Origin: Pedobacter lusitanus
GTDB taxonomy: Bacteria; Bacteroidota; Bacteroidia; Sphingobacteriales; Sphingobacteriaceae
Direction: 5' to 3'
Assembly (NCBI RefSeq): GCF_040026395.1
Contig: NZ_CP157278.1
Location: 2,356,001-2,420,000, forward strand
Length of the DNA: 64,000 nucleotides
Below the pieces are notes generated by a model, which was not told the origin of the DNA, did not search any database, and worked only from the letters and a program-made list of their open reading frames with translations. The position numbers were made by a program, and so were the translations under genes. The first letter of the stretch is position 1; every line of letters begins with the position of its first letter. Shown here in pieces: positions 53,963-64,000 of the stretch.

Positions 53963-55756
53963 ATGAACATGCATGAAAATCAACAATATTTATTTCAGGT
54001 AAACCTGAAGGGAATGATTTCCCTTTTGTCAGAACATCTCTATAGTAATCCGAGTACTTTTGTAAGAGAGCTTTTACAAAATGGTGTGGATGCAATAACA
54101 GCATTCCGGACTATTCATGAAGACCATGAAGGCTGTCTCCGCATTTATTTACCGGATAATGCAAGGGCAGAAATGATATTTGAAGACAATGGCATCGGAC
54201 TGAAAGAGGAAGAAATCCACAAATTCCTGGCAGTTATTGGTGAAAGTTCTAAACGTGAAGCATTTGAAGCCAAAGACTATATAGGAAAATTTGGGATTGG
54301 ATTACTCTCCTGTTTTGTGGTCAGCAATGAAATCATTGTAGAATCAAGATCGGCCTTCAGTGAAAAAGCAGTAAGATGGACAGGAAAATCTGATGGTACT
54401 TATAGTATTCTGGAAATTGAGGAGCCCAGGTCAATCGGAACCAGGGTAATCCTACTGCCTAAAGAAGAATTTAAACACCTGTTTGAACCTGGTGTTTTCC
54501 AAAGGAATTTAGCCTATTATGGCGAAGCTTTACCTATGCCAATTTATCTGCATTATAATGCAGCTATTACCTGGATCAATGAATCGGGAGCCCGCTGGCT
54601 TAATCCCAGAGCCTCTAAAGAAGAATTACTGGCTATAGGCAGAAAAACTTTTAACACCGGTTTTCTGGATGCCTTTCCTATTTCTTCTGTTAACGGAGGG
54701 GTTAAAGGAGTAGCATTTGTCTCTCTTTATAAAACACAGTTTACAGGCAAGCAGAGCCATAAACTTTATTTAAAGCGCATGTTTATGAGTGAGGATGATT
54801 GCCATCTTTTACCTAAATGGGCATTTTTTATCCGTTGCATATTCAATGCTGATGGTCTGGATGCTACTGCTTCCAGAGAATCACTGGTGTATAATGACAC
54901 ACTCAAAGCAGCTCAAAATGAGATTTCACAATCCATTAAGTCTTATCTCAAAACCATAGACATAGTTGACCCGGATATTTACCAGAAACTGGTCAGTACG
55001 CATTACCTCCATCTTAAAGCTATTGCCGCAGAAGACCATGAACTGTTAATGGTATTTATGGATGATTTGCTTTTTGAAACCAATAAAGGTCCAAGGAGCT
55101 ACAGGAGTATCAGACATCTGGAGCAGACCATCTATTATACCCCTAATATCAACGACTTTAAACAGATCCACAGAATCGCAGGATCGCAGGGCATCCTGGT
55201 GATTAATGCAGGTTATACTTTTGAAGAGGCGCTGTTAAAAAAAATCAGTCAGCTGCATCCCGATCTGAAGATAGAACAGTTATCACCGGAAAGCCTGTTG
55301 AATACTTTTCACTCGGTTGATCTGCAAAATTCAGCAGAACTGTTAGATTTTGAAAACAGGGCAGCAGTGGTCCTTCAGCCACTAAACTGCAGCTGTAGTC
55401 TTAAACATTTTAATCCTGCTGACACACCGGCAATTTATATAGGTGCTCATGAAGATATTGATGCTAAAAGTACACAGGAGTCTTCTGGTTTTAATCCGCT
55501 GGAAGCTACACTGGGTATGTTTACCAAAAAGACAAAAGTAATTCAGCCATTGCTTTGTTTGAATGTAGATAACAAACTGGTTAAAAGCATTACCGGGATT
55601 AAAGATCCTTATTTATTCCCTTCGATTATACACATTTTATATGTGCAGGCATTAATGCTGGGGAAATACCCGGTCAGTGACAGAGAAATGAATTTATTTA
55701 ATGAAGCACTTCATAACCTGGTGATTATGGGTATGGACAATTTTATCAATATATAA
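53963..55756 (+). CDS. Divergent HSP90-family (HtpG-like) ATPase
   Basis: A 597-residue protein with all GHKL ATP-site boxes: FVRELLQNGVDAI (N box), EDNGIGLKEEEI (G1), GKFGIGLLSCFVV (G2) and IGTRVILLP (G3). The HSP90 middle domain is seen in LYLKRMFMSEDDCHLLPKW and DGLDATASRESLVYND. The C-terminal ~230 residues are unlike canonical HtpG and no MEEVD-like end occurs. Followed after 5 nt by a helical-repeat protein. May be a client-specific chaperone or part of a stress or conflict system; unproven. Confidence 0.88.
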   Translation: MNMHENQQYLFQVNLKGMISLLSEHLYSNPSTFVRELLQNGVDAITAFRTIHEDHEGCLRIYLPDNARAEMIFEDNGIGLKEEEIHKFLAVIGESSKREAFEAKDYIGKFGIGLLSCFVVSNEIIVESRSAFSEKAVRWTGKSDGTYSILEIEEPRSIGTRVILLPKEEFKHLFEPGVFQRNLAYYGEALPMPIYLHYNAAITWINESGARWLNPRASKEELLAIGRKTFNTGFLDAFPISSVNGGVKGVAFVSLYKTQFTGKQSHKLYLKRMFMSEDDCHLLPKWAFFIRCIFNADGLDATASRESLVYNDTLKAAQNEISQSIKSYLKTIDIVDPDIYQKLVSTHYLHLKAIAAEDHELLMVFMDDLLFETNKGPRSYRSIRHLEQTIYYTPNINDFKQIHRIAGSQGILVINAGYTFEEALLKKISQLHPDLKIEQLSPESLLNTFHSVDLQNSAELLDFENRAAVVLQPLNCSCSLKHFNPADTPAIYIGAHEDIDAKSTQESSGFNPLEATLGMFTKKTKVIQPLLCLNVDNKLVKSITGIKDPYLFPSIIHILYVQALMLGKYPVSDREMNLFNEALHNLVIMGMDNFINI

Positions 55757-55761
55757 AAACA

Positions 55762-56835
55762 ATGAGTTATACTTTAGATATACAGGAATTAGCGGATACT
55801 GCTAATCAGGACAACATAAATCCAAAGGACGCCCAAAAATTACTGATCGCAGCGATTCAGCTGGCAGACGAGAATCTGGATACACTGCTGGGATATGAAT
55901 TGAGATTAAATCTTTTAAACAAACAATGGGGGCTTGCTGACAAGCCATATTTTGTCAATGCATTTAGCTGGATGTTAAATGCCTATGATGAAAACCCGAA
56001 AAATTATTCAGTAAACACCTTATTATGGAGATATAAATGGGTAATCGGCGAATTGTTTTCCAATCCGGATGTTCCTCTGGCACAGATTCAACTTGTCCTG
56101 GAAGATTATAAACGCAGAGCTGTGGAACAGGGTTTTAATCTCCGCTCCTATTATACCAAACAGCTTCATGATGCATTAAATCAAAAAGACAGTGCAGCAA
56201 GCAGAAAATATCTGGACCTGGTGAATGCTTTACCAACTGATGGGATCAGCGATTGCAGAGCCTGTGAAGTGGATAATGAGGTTTCATTTTTAATCAATGA
56301 GGGGGACTTTAAAGAAGCCTTTAGCAGGGCTCAGCCTTTGCTTCAAAAACAGTACAGCTGTGCTCATGTACCTTTGATTACCTTGTGTAATTTATGTTAT
56401 ATGGCCATTAAAGATCACAGGATTAAAGAGGCTGCTGATCTGTTCATGGAAGCTGAGCAGGAGTTACTGGGAAAAGAATCTGATTCTACGCTGATTACCT
56501 CAATGGGGATGCTGATTGTTTATCTTTTTCATACGGACAAAACTACCGGCTGGAATTATGCGGAGAGATATCTGCCATGGGCGCTGGAATGTGAAGCAAA
56601 TAAGAAGTTTTTCTTCTCGATGCATCTGGCAGAGGCTTTAAAACTTGAGGATCAGGAAAATATAGTCAGGCTTAAACTGCCTGATGCACATCCACTGTAC
56701 AAGGCTTCAGATACCTATGCTGTAAAAGATCTGTATGATTTTTATTATCAACAGGCTATAGATTACGCATACAGGTTTGATAAACGTAATGGTAATTCCA
56801 ACTTTTCGATACAGGCAGAGGATGCAAAAATCTAA
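55762..56835 (+). CDS. Helical-repeat (TPR-like) partner of the HSP90-like protein
   Basis: A 357-residue all-helical cytoplasmic protein with TPR-like antiparallel helices (HVPLITLCNLCYMAIKDHRI, KEAADLFMEAEQELLGK) and a Cys pair at DCRACEVDNE that could be structural. Starts 5 nt after the HSP90-like gene, so co-translated; TPR proteins commonly bind HSP90 in eukaryotes, which makes a co-chaperone role attractive. Family not recognised. Confidence 0.82.
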   Translation: MSYTLDIQELADTANQDNINPKDAQKLLIAAIQLADENLDTLLGYELRLNLLNKQWGLADKPYFVNAFSWMLNAYDENPKNYSVNTLLWRYKWVIGELFSNPDVPLAQIQLVLEDYKRRAVEQGFNLRSYYTKQLHDALNQKDSAASRKYLDLVNALPTDGISDCRACEVDNEVSFLINEGDFKEAFSRAQPLLQKQYSCAHVPLITLCNLCYMAIKDHRIKEAADLFMEAEQELLGKESDSTLITSMGMLIVYLFHTDKTTGWNYAERYLPWALECEANKKFFFSMHLAEALKLEDQENIVRLKLPDAHPLYKASDTYAVKDLYDFYYQQAIDYAYRFDKRNGNSNFSIQAEDAKI

Positions 56836-56854
56836 TTTTCATTTATAATAAAAC

Positions 56855-56872
56855 AGGCCCGTATAAGGGCCT
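56855..56872. terminator. Convergent terminator
   Basis: AGGCCC/GGGCCT stem with GTATAA loop, A-rich before and TTATTATA after; lies between the HSP90 unit and the leftward glycosidase. Confidence 0.75.
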
Positions 56873-56885
56873 TTATTATAAATGA

Positions 56886-59564
56886 TTAGTTTATCCTGAT
56901 TAGTCTCAGATAGTCCAGCATAGCCTGATTAATCTCTCCATTCATATTTTCGTTCCAGTCTTCAAAAGAAAGACTGAACTCATGTTGTCCTTTTTTCAAT
57001 TTCACTGAATTGATATTACTGAATCCCCAGTCAGACCACTCTTCTTTTCCGCGCTGAGGAAATACAAAAGTCCCGGCAAATAAACCATCGACCTTAAATG
57101 TTCTGACTGCACATTTATTCTCTGTATTGGTTGGGCCATTTCCGTTAGCATACCTGAAATCTACAGCATAAGTACCCGTTTCAGGAATATTAACCTTTAT
57201 AGTCACTTTTTTATTTTTCGTTTTACTGATTTCAATAAAACCATTTGCGGTATATCCCTGATAAGGTAAAGTTGATTTTTCAGCTACGGTTTCCATAACA
57301 ATGGTTTGCACATCTTTTTTATCCGTAATCAAAACCGGCTCACTGGCAAAGGATGGTACCCCATTTTTATCTATCGCAATGACCTGATATTCTCCGCTTT
57401 GTTCGGGAGTATAATTCAGTCCGGATGTTTGAGTAACTTCTTTCCCGTTACGAATAATCTGATAGTGCTCTGCACCTTCTACTTTTCCCCAGCTGATCAA
57501 TGCACCTTCTTTTTTCAGCAAAGGAACAACAACAGAGAAATAGTCTTCAGTTTCGCCTGTTTTACTCTTTTCGGTTTTATGATCAGCCAGTATAATATCC
57601 ACCTGGTGTTTCCCTTTGAGGTTTACAGGAATTGTTGCCTGCGGCAAAGGTTTCCCATCAAGGGTAACAGATTTGATTATATTTCCATATCCACTCAGTT
57701 TTATATCCAGAACAGCTTTACGGTACTTAAAATTAGTCAGTGTCCGCTCGCCTTTTAAAACTTCCGGAACGAATGGTTTAAACACTAACCCGTTTACCTG
57801 CATATCCATACCAAAAAGCACTTTATAAATCAGACTTATATTTCCGGAAAGACTCCACAGCATATTGCTCGAATTAACCTGCGTACCGGCAAAATCACCC
57901 GTGGTGGCAACAAAGTTCTCTTTATTGGTCAGAAATAATGCGGCAGGGCGATAGATCGCACTCATGCTTTGTATTAATGCTTCTGCATTGCCCGTTTTTG
58001 CAGCTGCAAGTGACCAGTAGGCTTGTACAAATGGCCAGACAGCATTGTTATGATAGGGCGGAATATTTGGGATCTGCGGGTAAATACAGGGAATACCAAA
58101 ACTGTTTACCGGTGTCTGTTCAATTACCGATTTCTGTCTGTTCTGATCTGCAATGTCAAACAGAACAGTAAGGGCTTCACCCAGTGCTTCAGAGCGGGGA
58201 GATAAAATTTTAAACTGCCTGCCATACAAATATTGCCCGTAATAACCTTTTTCCGGTATCCATAAATGGGTATTGATTCCTGCTCTGATCTGCTGGGCAA
58301 TCCCGGCATATTTTTTTGCTGCCGTCTGATCTTTCATCAGCACAGCCATTTGAGCAAGTACCTGGTTTGTCTGATAATGAACGGCATTGGTTCCAAGATT
58401 TTCGGAAGCGTAGATATCTGCAGACTGCATCCATTTGGGATAAGTCTGATCTCTCCAGTCTAAAAATGAAGATTCTCCTCTAACCAGACCAGTCTGAGGA
58501 TCATAAACATTTTTCAAATCATCTTCCACAGAGTTTTTAATAATCGTATAGGCTTTGGTCAGCCACGACTGATCACCGGTATTTTTATATACTTCCCAGG
58601 CTGCAACAGCCCAGATCATCCTGTCCGAAGATACCGGCCATGAACCGCCTGTACCTGTATCCTGAATGACGCGATTATTTTTAACTTTTCTAAGCAGGCT
58701 GTATTGGGCAACTTTTGGCTGCAATGTAGCCATAGAAAGTATGATGCTATAACTGATATCTCTGGTCCAGACCCCTGCCCACTCTTTTCCTGTTCTGAAA
58801 GTACTATCTGGTTCTACTGCATTCTCCATTTCTTCTAAACCCAGATTATACAGTGCGTCCATCATTGGAACAGCAGATTTATACTGAGGAAAAGCAGACA
58901 CGTCTTTTGTAAGTTTCCAGGAAGAGGCTGTAGTTTTTTTCTCCTGTGCCTTATTCATTTCCAGAGTGACCGTATAAATACCATCACTATCAGTATCTTT
59001 TAATTCCAGCTCTTTATGATTACTCAGGTTATCAAAATCCCAGATCAGCGGACTGATACTTCCTGCTACAAAAACACCTTTGAAATCTGCTTTGTAGATT
59101 TTTGTTCCATCGTATGCGGTATAAAAACCTTTTGAAGCAAAGGCGGCAAGCACTTCGCGCATATCCAGTCTAATAGTGAATTTCGTATCAGGAGAGAGGA
59201 AAACTCCTTTAGCTAATGACTTTTGTGCTTTTAATTGTTGTCCAAAACGGATAACAGGAGTTTCAAATTGCCCGTTTACAGCAATAATGCTAAGCTCATG
59301 GTTCTTTCCCGAGACCATTTCATTATCCTTACCATTGATACTGAATTTAAAAGACAGATCTGGACTGATATCCAGATTAACGGGACTCTGATAATTGGAA
59401 TGCAGCATCGTTGAAGACAGGGCAACAGCTTCAAATGCGCCCTGGGTTACCTTGTCTTTTGATAAGCTATATGCATCAGACTGATAAATATTGTTCATAG
59501 GCTTTTGGGCCTCAGCAGCCATAAAAGAGAACGAAAAAATTGCAGTAACGAAAAGTTTATTCAT
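56886..59564 (-). CDS. Secreted six-hairpin glycosidase with C-terminal accessory domains
   Basis: An 892-residue exported enzyme: signal to about AAEAQ (residue 19), N-terminal beta-sandwich (~25-215), (alpha/alpha)6 barrel (~225-600) with EWAGVWTRDISYSIILSM, RMIWAVAAWEVY, SFLDWRDQTYP and PYHNNAVWPFVQAYW, an Fn3-like domain (~670-750) and a CBM6/35-like C-terminal domain (~755-892; YAVDFRYANGNGPTN, then EFSLSFEDWNE). The barrel resembles GH63/MGH1-like alpha-glycosidases; exact family and substrate not determined. Reads leftward, convergent with the HSP90 unit. Confidence 0.85.
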   Translation of the reverse strand: MNKLFVTAIFSFSFMAAEAQKPMNNIYQSDAYSLSKDKVTQGAFEAVALSSTMLHSNYQSPVNLDISPDLSFKFSINGKDNEMVSGKNHELSIIAVNGQFETPVIRFGQQLKAQKSLAKGVFLSPDTKFTIRLDMREVLAAFASKGFYTAYDGTKIYKADFKGVFVAGSISPLIWDFDNLSNHKELELKDTDSDGIYTVTLEMNKAQEKKTTASSWKLTKDVSAFPQYKSAVPMMDALYNLGLEEMENAVEPDSTFRTGKEWAGVWTRDISYSIILSMATLQPKVAQYSLLRKVKNNRVIQDTGTGGSWPVSSDRMIWAVAAWEVYKNTGDQSWLTKAYTIIKNSVEDDLKNVYDPQTGLVRGESSFLDWRDQTYPKWMQSADIYASENLGTNAVHYQTNQVLAQMAVLMKDQTAAKKYAGIAQQIRAGINTHLWIPEKGYYGQYLYGRQFKILSPRSEALGEALTVLFDIADQNRQKSVIEQTPVNSFGIPCIYPQIPNIPPYHNNAVWPFVQAYWSLAAAKTGNAEALIQSMSAIYRPAALFLTNKENFVATTGDFAGTQVNSSNMLWSLSGNISLIYKVLFGMDMQVNGLVFKPFVPEVLKGERTLTNFKYRKAVLDIKLSGYGNIIKSVTLDGKPLPQATIPVNLKGKHQVDIILADHKTEKSKTGETEDYFSVVVPLLKKEGALISWGKVEGAEHYQIIRNGKEVTQTSGLNYTPEQSGEYQVIAIDKNGVPSFASEPVLITDKKDVQTIVMETVAEKSTLPYQGYTANGFIEISKTKNKKVTIKVNIPETGTYAVDFRYANGNGPTNTENKCAVRTFKVDGLFAGTFVFPQRGKEEWSDWGFSNINSVKLKKGQHEFSLSFEDWNENMNGEINQAMLDYLRLIRIN

Positions 59565-59785
59565 GTGTCCACAAAAGTAAAATTTAAAACTTAATATGCT
59601 AAGTATGGACAGGGTTACCCGGTTCTGAACAGGGTTTATGACCTGAATAAGATATTATCCTGCAATGAGGACTCAGGAGGTTTAGAATCAAGAAACAATC
59701 TCATCCTCCCCTTTACAATGATTACATTTTTCGCAAGTATATGGGCAAATATGTCCGTCCCATATCTCACTAATGGGCCAGTTAA

Positions 59786-60127
59786 TTACTCTTCATCTTC
59801 TAATATATTCCTGTCTTCCCAGCTCAGATATGCTCTGTACCAGTCCGCGCATTGCTTGAATATATCAGTCATATCTCCTTCTTCCAGTGTGAAATGAACT
59901 GCAAAAAGATGATTTTCAACAAGCCCGTAAAGATTCAGATATTCAAATTCATAGGTTTTGGTACCTGCTTTAAAATTAAGTCCCTCCACTTCATCTGCAG
60001 CGATAACTTCCATTATTGTATGTGAAGCAGTGTGTTGTATTACAGTTCTGCTTTCAAGCTCATTTTCCAGGTGTTCACTAGGTTCTAAAAAAACTATTTC
60101 AGGGAGTGTAAAGTCAATTAAATTCAT
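59786..60127 (-). CDS. Small acidic hypothetical protein
   Basis: A 113-residue acidic protein without signal or TM, beta strands followed by helices and an acidic end (SWEDRNILEDEE). Monocistronic. Not recognised. The 221 nt between its stop and the glycosidase start (59565-59785) shows nothing. Confidence 0.7.
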   Translation of the reverse strand: MNLIDFTLPEIVFLEPSEHLENELESRTVIQHTASHTIMEVIAADEVEGLNFKAGTKTYEFEYLNLYGLVENHLFAVHFTLEEGDMTDIFKQCADWYRAYLSWEDRNILEDEE

Positions 60128-60180
60128 GGCGCTAATTTAAGCATAAAGATTACCTGCCACCACTCTGTATCCTGTTTTTT

Positions 60181-61302
60181 TTATTTACAGACAAGCCCCT
60201 GATCCCAATCCTTCCACACTGCTTCATATCCTTTCTCTTTCAGCATGGTTTCAATTTCTCCCGGTGTTCTTTCATCACTGATCTCAAACTGTTCTAGGGA
60301 CTCAGGTTCTACCGCATATCCTCCGGGATTTGTCTTTGACCCTGCACTCATAGAGGTAATCCCCAAACCGATAATATGGTCCCGGAATACAATAGATTCT
60401 CTGGTAGAAATAGACAATTCAACTTCTTCATTAAATAATCTGTAAGCACAAATCAGCTGAACCAGCTCTCTGTCTGACATTTCCACTTTCGGCTCCAGTC
60501 CGCCACTAAACGGACGCAAACGCGGAAACGATAAGCTATACCTGGTTTTCCAGTATTTTTTCTCCAGATAACTCAGATGCAGTGCTGTAAAAAAAGAGTC
60601 TGTACGCCAGTCCTCCAGACCAATCAGCACACCCAGTCCCATTTTATGAACTTCTGCTTTTCCCAGCCTGTCAGGGGTTTCCAGTCTGTATTCAAAGTTA
60701 GACTTCTTCCCTTTTGGATGATGTTTTTTATAATCTTCCCGGTGATAGGTTTCCTGATATACCAGCACAGTATTTAGTCCCAGGGGAATCAATTCTTCGT
60801 AATCCTCTTTATTCAATGGCTGAACTTCCATGGAAATCAGGGCAAAATGAGGACGTAAAAGCTCCAGTACTTTTTTAAAGTATTCAGTATGCACGGTTTG
60901 ATTGGCTTCACCGGTAACCAGTAAGACATGATCGTAACCCATTTCTTTCAGCACGGCAACTTCCTGCATAATTTCCATAGGAGACAGGGTTTTCCGCCTT
61001 ACTTTATTATCCAGGCTGAATCCGCAGTAAGTACAGATATTATTACACTCATTAGAAAGATACAGGGGTACATATAACTGCATCACCTTACCAAACCGCC
61101 TGAGTGTAATCTGCCTGCTTAACTGTGCCATTTGTTCCAGATAAGGAGCCGCTGCAGGAGAGATCAGCGCTTTAAAGTCTTCCAGTGTTCTTCTGTTATT
61201 CCCTAAAGCATGTTCTACATCCAATGCTGTTTTATCATAAATACTCTGCCTGGTCTCTTCCCAGCTGTAAGTATTAAAAAGTGCAGTGAAATTATCAGTC
61301 AT
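60181..61302 (-). CDS. thiH: 2-iminoacetate (dehydroglycine) synthase
   Basis: A 373-residue radical SAM enzyme with the CX3CX2C cluster (Cys86, Cys90, Cys93 in [14 protein letters not shown]) and [24 protein letters not shown]. Splits tyrosine to dehydroglycine for thiazole formation; being ThiH rather than ThiO type, it fits microaerobic or anaerobic capacity. The start overlaps thiG by 8 nt. Last gene of the thiamine operon. Confidence 0.95.
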   Translation of the reverse strand: MTDNFTALFNTYSWEETRQSIYDKTALDVEHALGNNRRTLEDFKALISPAAAPYLEQMAQLSRQITLRRFGKVMQLYVPLYLSNECNNICTYCGFSLDNKVRRKTLSPMEIMQEVAVLKEMGYDHVLLVTGEANQTVHTEYFKKVLELLRPHFALISMEVQPLNKEDYEELIPLGLNTVLVYQETYHREDYKKHHPKGKKSNFEYRLETPDRLGKAEVHKMGLGVLIGLEDWRTDSFFTALHLSYLEKKYWKTRYSLSFPRLRPFSGGLEPKVEMSDRELVQLICAYRLFNEEVELSISTRESIVFRDHIIGLGITSMSAGSKTNPGGYAVEPESLEQFEISDERTPGEIETMLKEKGYEAVWKDWDQGLVCK

Positions 61303-62059
61303 CCAGAAAAGAAGTTAAAGGGCTGCTTGACACAGCATATGTATTGATTGCACCTAATTTTGCTTCGAAAGCCATTCTTCCTGCTATTACAGCTATTTTA
61401 AAAGCTTCAGCCATTTTCACCGGATCTCTGGAAACAGCAATTGCTGTATTGACCAGCACTGCATCTGCGCCTATCTCCATAGCCTTTGCTGCATCTGACG
61501 GCGAACCAATTCCAGCATCTATAATCACTGGAACATTGCTCTGACTGATAATAATTTCCAGAAAATCAATGGTCTTTAATCCTTTATTACTGCCAATCGG
61601 TGAACCTAATGGCATAACCGCAGCTGTACCTGCATTTTCCAGATGTTTACACAATACCGGATCGGCATGTATATAAGGCAGGATGATAAAACCTAATTTC
61701 GCGAGTTCTTCTGTTGCTTTTAAGGTTTCAACAGGATCGGGCATCAGGTATTTGGGATCAGGATGAATTTCAAGTTTAATCCAGTTGGTCTCCAGTGCTT
61801 CTCTGGCCATCTGCGCTGCAAAAACAGCTTCTTTCGCATTTCTGACTCCCGACGTATTAGGCAACAGGTTGATCTGCGGATAATTCAGATGGCTCAGTAT
61901 ATCATCTTCTGAAGATTTCAGATCGACTCTTTTTAAAGCTACTGTTACCAGTTCTGATCCTGAAGCCAGCAGTGCCTCTTCCATGACTCCGGCCGAACTG
62001 AATTTCCCCGTACCGGTAAACAGACGGGAATTAAATACTTTATCTGCAATGGTTAACAT
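61295..62059 (-). CDS. thiG: Thiazole synthase
   Basis: A 254-residue (beta/alpha)8 enzyme with the Schiff-base Lys95 in [11 protein letters not shown] and the phosphate-binding [12 protein letters not shown] and [19 protein letters not shown]. Uses deoxyxylulose phosphate, ThiS thiocarboxylate and dehydroglycine. Overlaps thiE by 7 nt and thiH by 8 nt. Confidence 0.95.
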   Translation of the reverse strand: MLTIADKVFNSRLFTGTGKFSSAGVMEEALLASGSELVTVALKRVDLKSSEDDILSHLNYPQINLLPNTSGVRNAKEAVFAAQMAREALETNWIKLEIHPDPKYLMPDPVETLKATEELAKLGFIILPYIHADPVLCKHLENAGTAAVMPLGSPIGSNKGLKTIDFLEIIISQSNVPVIIDAGIGSPSDAAKAMEIGADAVLVNTAIAVSRDPVKMAEAFKIAVIAGRMAFEAKLGAINTYAVSSSPLTSFLDD

Positions 62060-62703
62060 AACGTTTGTGTTGAATTAAGATTCATTTCCTGGTAAAGCTG
62101 ATTTATACTTGAAGCGGGATTGTCATCCTGCGTCAGTAAACCGGAAACCGCTATACCATAAATTCCGGTTTGCAGTATAACACCTACATCCTGAGTCTGT
62201 ATGCCTCCTATAGCTATAATGGGCAATTTTATATTGGCCTCTTTAACTTGCTCCATTAGCCTTTTATAACCATCGAGTCCAAGAACCGGACTCAGATTTT
62301 TCTTGGTACTGGTAAATCTGAACGGACCTAACCCGATATAATCAGCTCCTTCATCTGCTCTTTTACATACATCCTCAAATGTATTTGCCGTCCCGCCAAT
62401 GCATCTGTGTTTCCCCAGGATAGTTCTTGCGGCTGATACTGACAGGTCATTCAACCCAAGATGTACACCATAGGCACCGGATTTCAAGGCCAGCTCAGGG
62501 TAGTCATTGATGATTAGTTTGGCTCCGTACTGCTCACATAAACGGCTTGCCTGAACAGCCAGTTCGAGAATGGCATCTTCTGTTTGTTCTTTTACTCTGA
62601 GTTGTATCCATTTACCTCCTGCACGCAGCACTTTTTCTATTGCTGTCAGGTGCGTCCCGTTATCAGGGGCCTGTGATATATAATGTAACTGATCAATTAA
62701 CAT
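62053..62703 (-). CDS. thiE: Thiamine-phosphate synthase
   Basis: From Met at 62703, about 216 residues (an upstream Met at 62736 would overlap tenI by 26 nt and is less likely). ThiE motifs: [43 protein letters not shown] and [10 protein letters not shown]. Joins the pyrimidine and thiazole phosphates. Next gene tenI-like ends 7 nt upstream. Confidence 0.92.
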   Translation of the reverse strand: MLIDQLHYISQAPDNGTHLTAIEKVLRAGGKWIQLRVKEQTEDAILELAVQASRLCEQYGAKLIINDYPELALKSGAYGVHLGLNDLSVSAARTILGKHRCIGGTANTFEDVCKRADEGADYIGLGPFRFTSTKKNLSPVLGLDGYKRLMEQVKEANIKLPIIAIGGIQTQDVGVILQTGIYGIAVSGLLTQDDNPASSINQLYQEMNLNSTQTLC

Positions 62704-62710
62704 GTTTAAT

Positions 62711-63304
62711 CTATAGTGATTTGAGCATTTTTTCAAATTCTGTTAATACGCGGGATGGATGATTCCAAAGTGCTCCAAGAACAGCCGCTCCATCAAAATT
62801 CATTTGTTTCACGACATTGAACAAATCGGCTGTAATTCCTCCCAAAGCAAAAACCTTTAATCCCGCTGGTTTTTCGGTCAGCTTAAAATTTTCACCTGTT
62901 ATACTTTGATAGCCTGCTTTGGAAATACTATTAAACACAGGGCCAAAAAAGACATAATCCAGAAAGGCTGTATCTGCAGGCAGCTCCCATTCATGAATAG
63001 AACGGCTTAAATGGAACCCATTGGCAAAAAGCTCAATTCTTTTCTGTTCACCGGTAATCCTCCAGAGTTTTTCCGGATAATGCAGTCTTCGGATTGCAAA
63101 CATATCTGCCAGTTCATGATGCTGATGAATAGCAATGGCCGGATAATAAGCCGGATTAATTTCTTTCATCAGCAGCATAAACTTCACTTCATCATTCTCC
63201 GGTTTCCTGAGATGCAATAAACTGAGTCCCGCAGCAAAAAGTGCGTTGATCAATTGACCTTCCCCAACAAAATAATCCGGACGTGTAATGACAATGAGTT
63301 CCAT
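62711..63304 (-). CDS. TenI/ThiE-like protein
   Basis: A 197-residue (beta/alpha)8 protein similar to ThiE (LSLLHLRKPENDE, YVFFGPVFNSISK, VFALGGITADL) but without the INDYPELA Asp-containing motif; the equivalent reads AIHQHHELADMF. This fits TenI, the thiazole tautomerase, better than an active ThiE. Its start abuts the thiC stop (no gap), so the two are coupled. Confidence 0.85.
   Translation of the reverse strand: MELIVITRPDYFVGEGQLINALFAAGLSLLHLRKPENDEVKFMLLMKEINPAYYPAIAIHQHHELADMFAIRRLHYPEKLWRITGEQKRIELFANGFHLSRSIHEWELPADTAFLDYVFFGPVFNSISKAGYQSITGENFKLTEKPAGLKVFALGGITADLFNVVKQMNFDGAAVLGALWNHPSRVLTEFEKMLKSL

Positions 63305-64000
<696 letters not shown>

Noticed and set aside
57306..57758. 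150-codon ORF opposite the six-hairpin glycosidase
   Set aside because: Antisense shadow of a convincing secreted enzyme.

Overview
The window is a chromosomal segment of a Bacteroidota bacterium, most likely family Sphingobacteriaceae and probably Pedobacter or a close relative. I infer this from the gene content: a SusC/SusD pair, two separate ECF sigma/FecR/TonB-receptor loci, a DUF4249 lipoprotein, a DUF4369-TlpA protein, DUF6266, DUF3050, many SPII lipoproteins, short CydA, AT-rich spacers without strong Shine-Dalgarno sequences, and -7 boxes of the TAnnTTTG type. No rRNA, tRNA, CRISPR array, prophage or intact transposase was seen.

Layout. 1-3.2 kb: a leftward cluster of a Ppx/GppA-like actin-fold protein with a membrane anchor (cut by the window edge), a two-TM coiled-coil protein, a soluble coiled-coil protein and a small unknown. 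3.4-8.9 kb: mixed housekeeping and stress genes (OsmC, MFS plus S9 peptidase, a secreted CBM9-like protein with a Gly/Met/His-rich loop). 9-16.8 kb: a polymer- or nutrient-uptake locus read leftward (ECF sigma, FecR, SusC, SusD, DUF4369-TlpA) in which susC has a frameshift and an in-frame stop. 17-25.6 kb: small enzymes (NUDIX, two SDRs, PhyH dioxygenase, YceH), a long intergenic stretch at 20.3-20.9 kb with a 162-bp inverted repeat and a cluster of DnaA-box sequences, and a cysteine-codon leader ORF before the PhyH gene. 25.7-30.1 kb: Tyr1-like prephenate dehydrogenase, a GAF histidine kinase, and an overlapping methyltransferase/glycosyltransferase pair.

30.1-35.7 kb: a second, intact signalling/uptake operon (CHRD-like lipoprotein, ECF sigma, FecR, TonB receptor, DUF4249). 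35.7-41.9 kb: thioredoxin with an unusual leader, DinB, MFS, a deoxyinosine-type DNA glycosylase, CvfB, GNAT, and an MBL hydrolase whose terminator carries a 43-bp IS-like scar. 41.9-51.5 kb: a FGE-fold lipoprotein, AraC regulator, DUF3050, quinone reductase, VirJ-like hydrolase, HAD phosphatase, cydAB and NDH-2, the last three forming a terminal respiratory module. 51.6-59.6 kb: GH27 alpha-galactosidase, a divergent HSP90 with a helical-repeat partner, and a large six-hairpin glycosidase. 59.8-64 kb: the thiamine thiazole/pyrimidine operon thiC-tenI-thiE-thiG-thiH, with thiC cut by the window edge.

The most interesting leads are: (1) a short intergenic element, seen twice with high identity (8.9 kb and before trxA at 36.1 kb), that ends in a terminator and may be a small-RNA family; (2) the Cys-rich leader peptide before a 2-oxoglutarate dioxygenase; (3) the DnaA-box/palindrome region, which could be an origin; (4) the two protein clusters of unknown function (1-3.2 kb and 53.3-56.8 kb); (5) the doubly broken susC.
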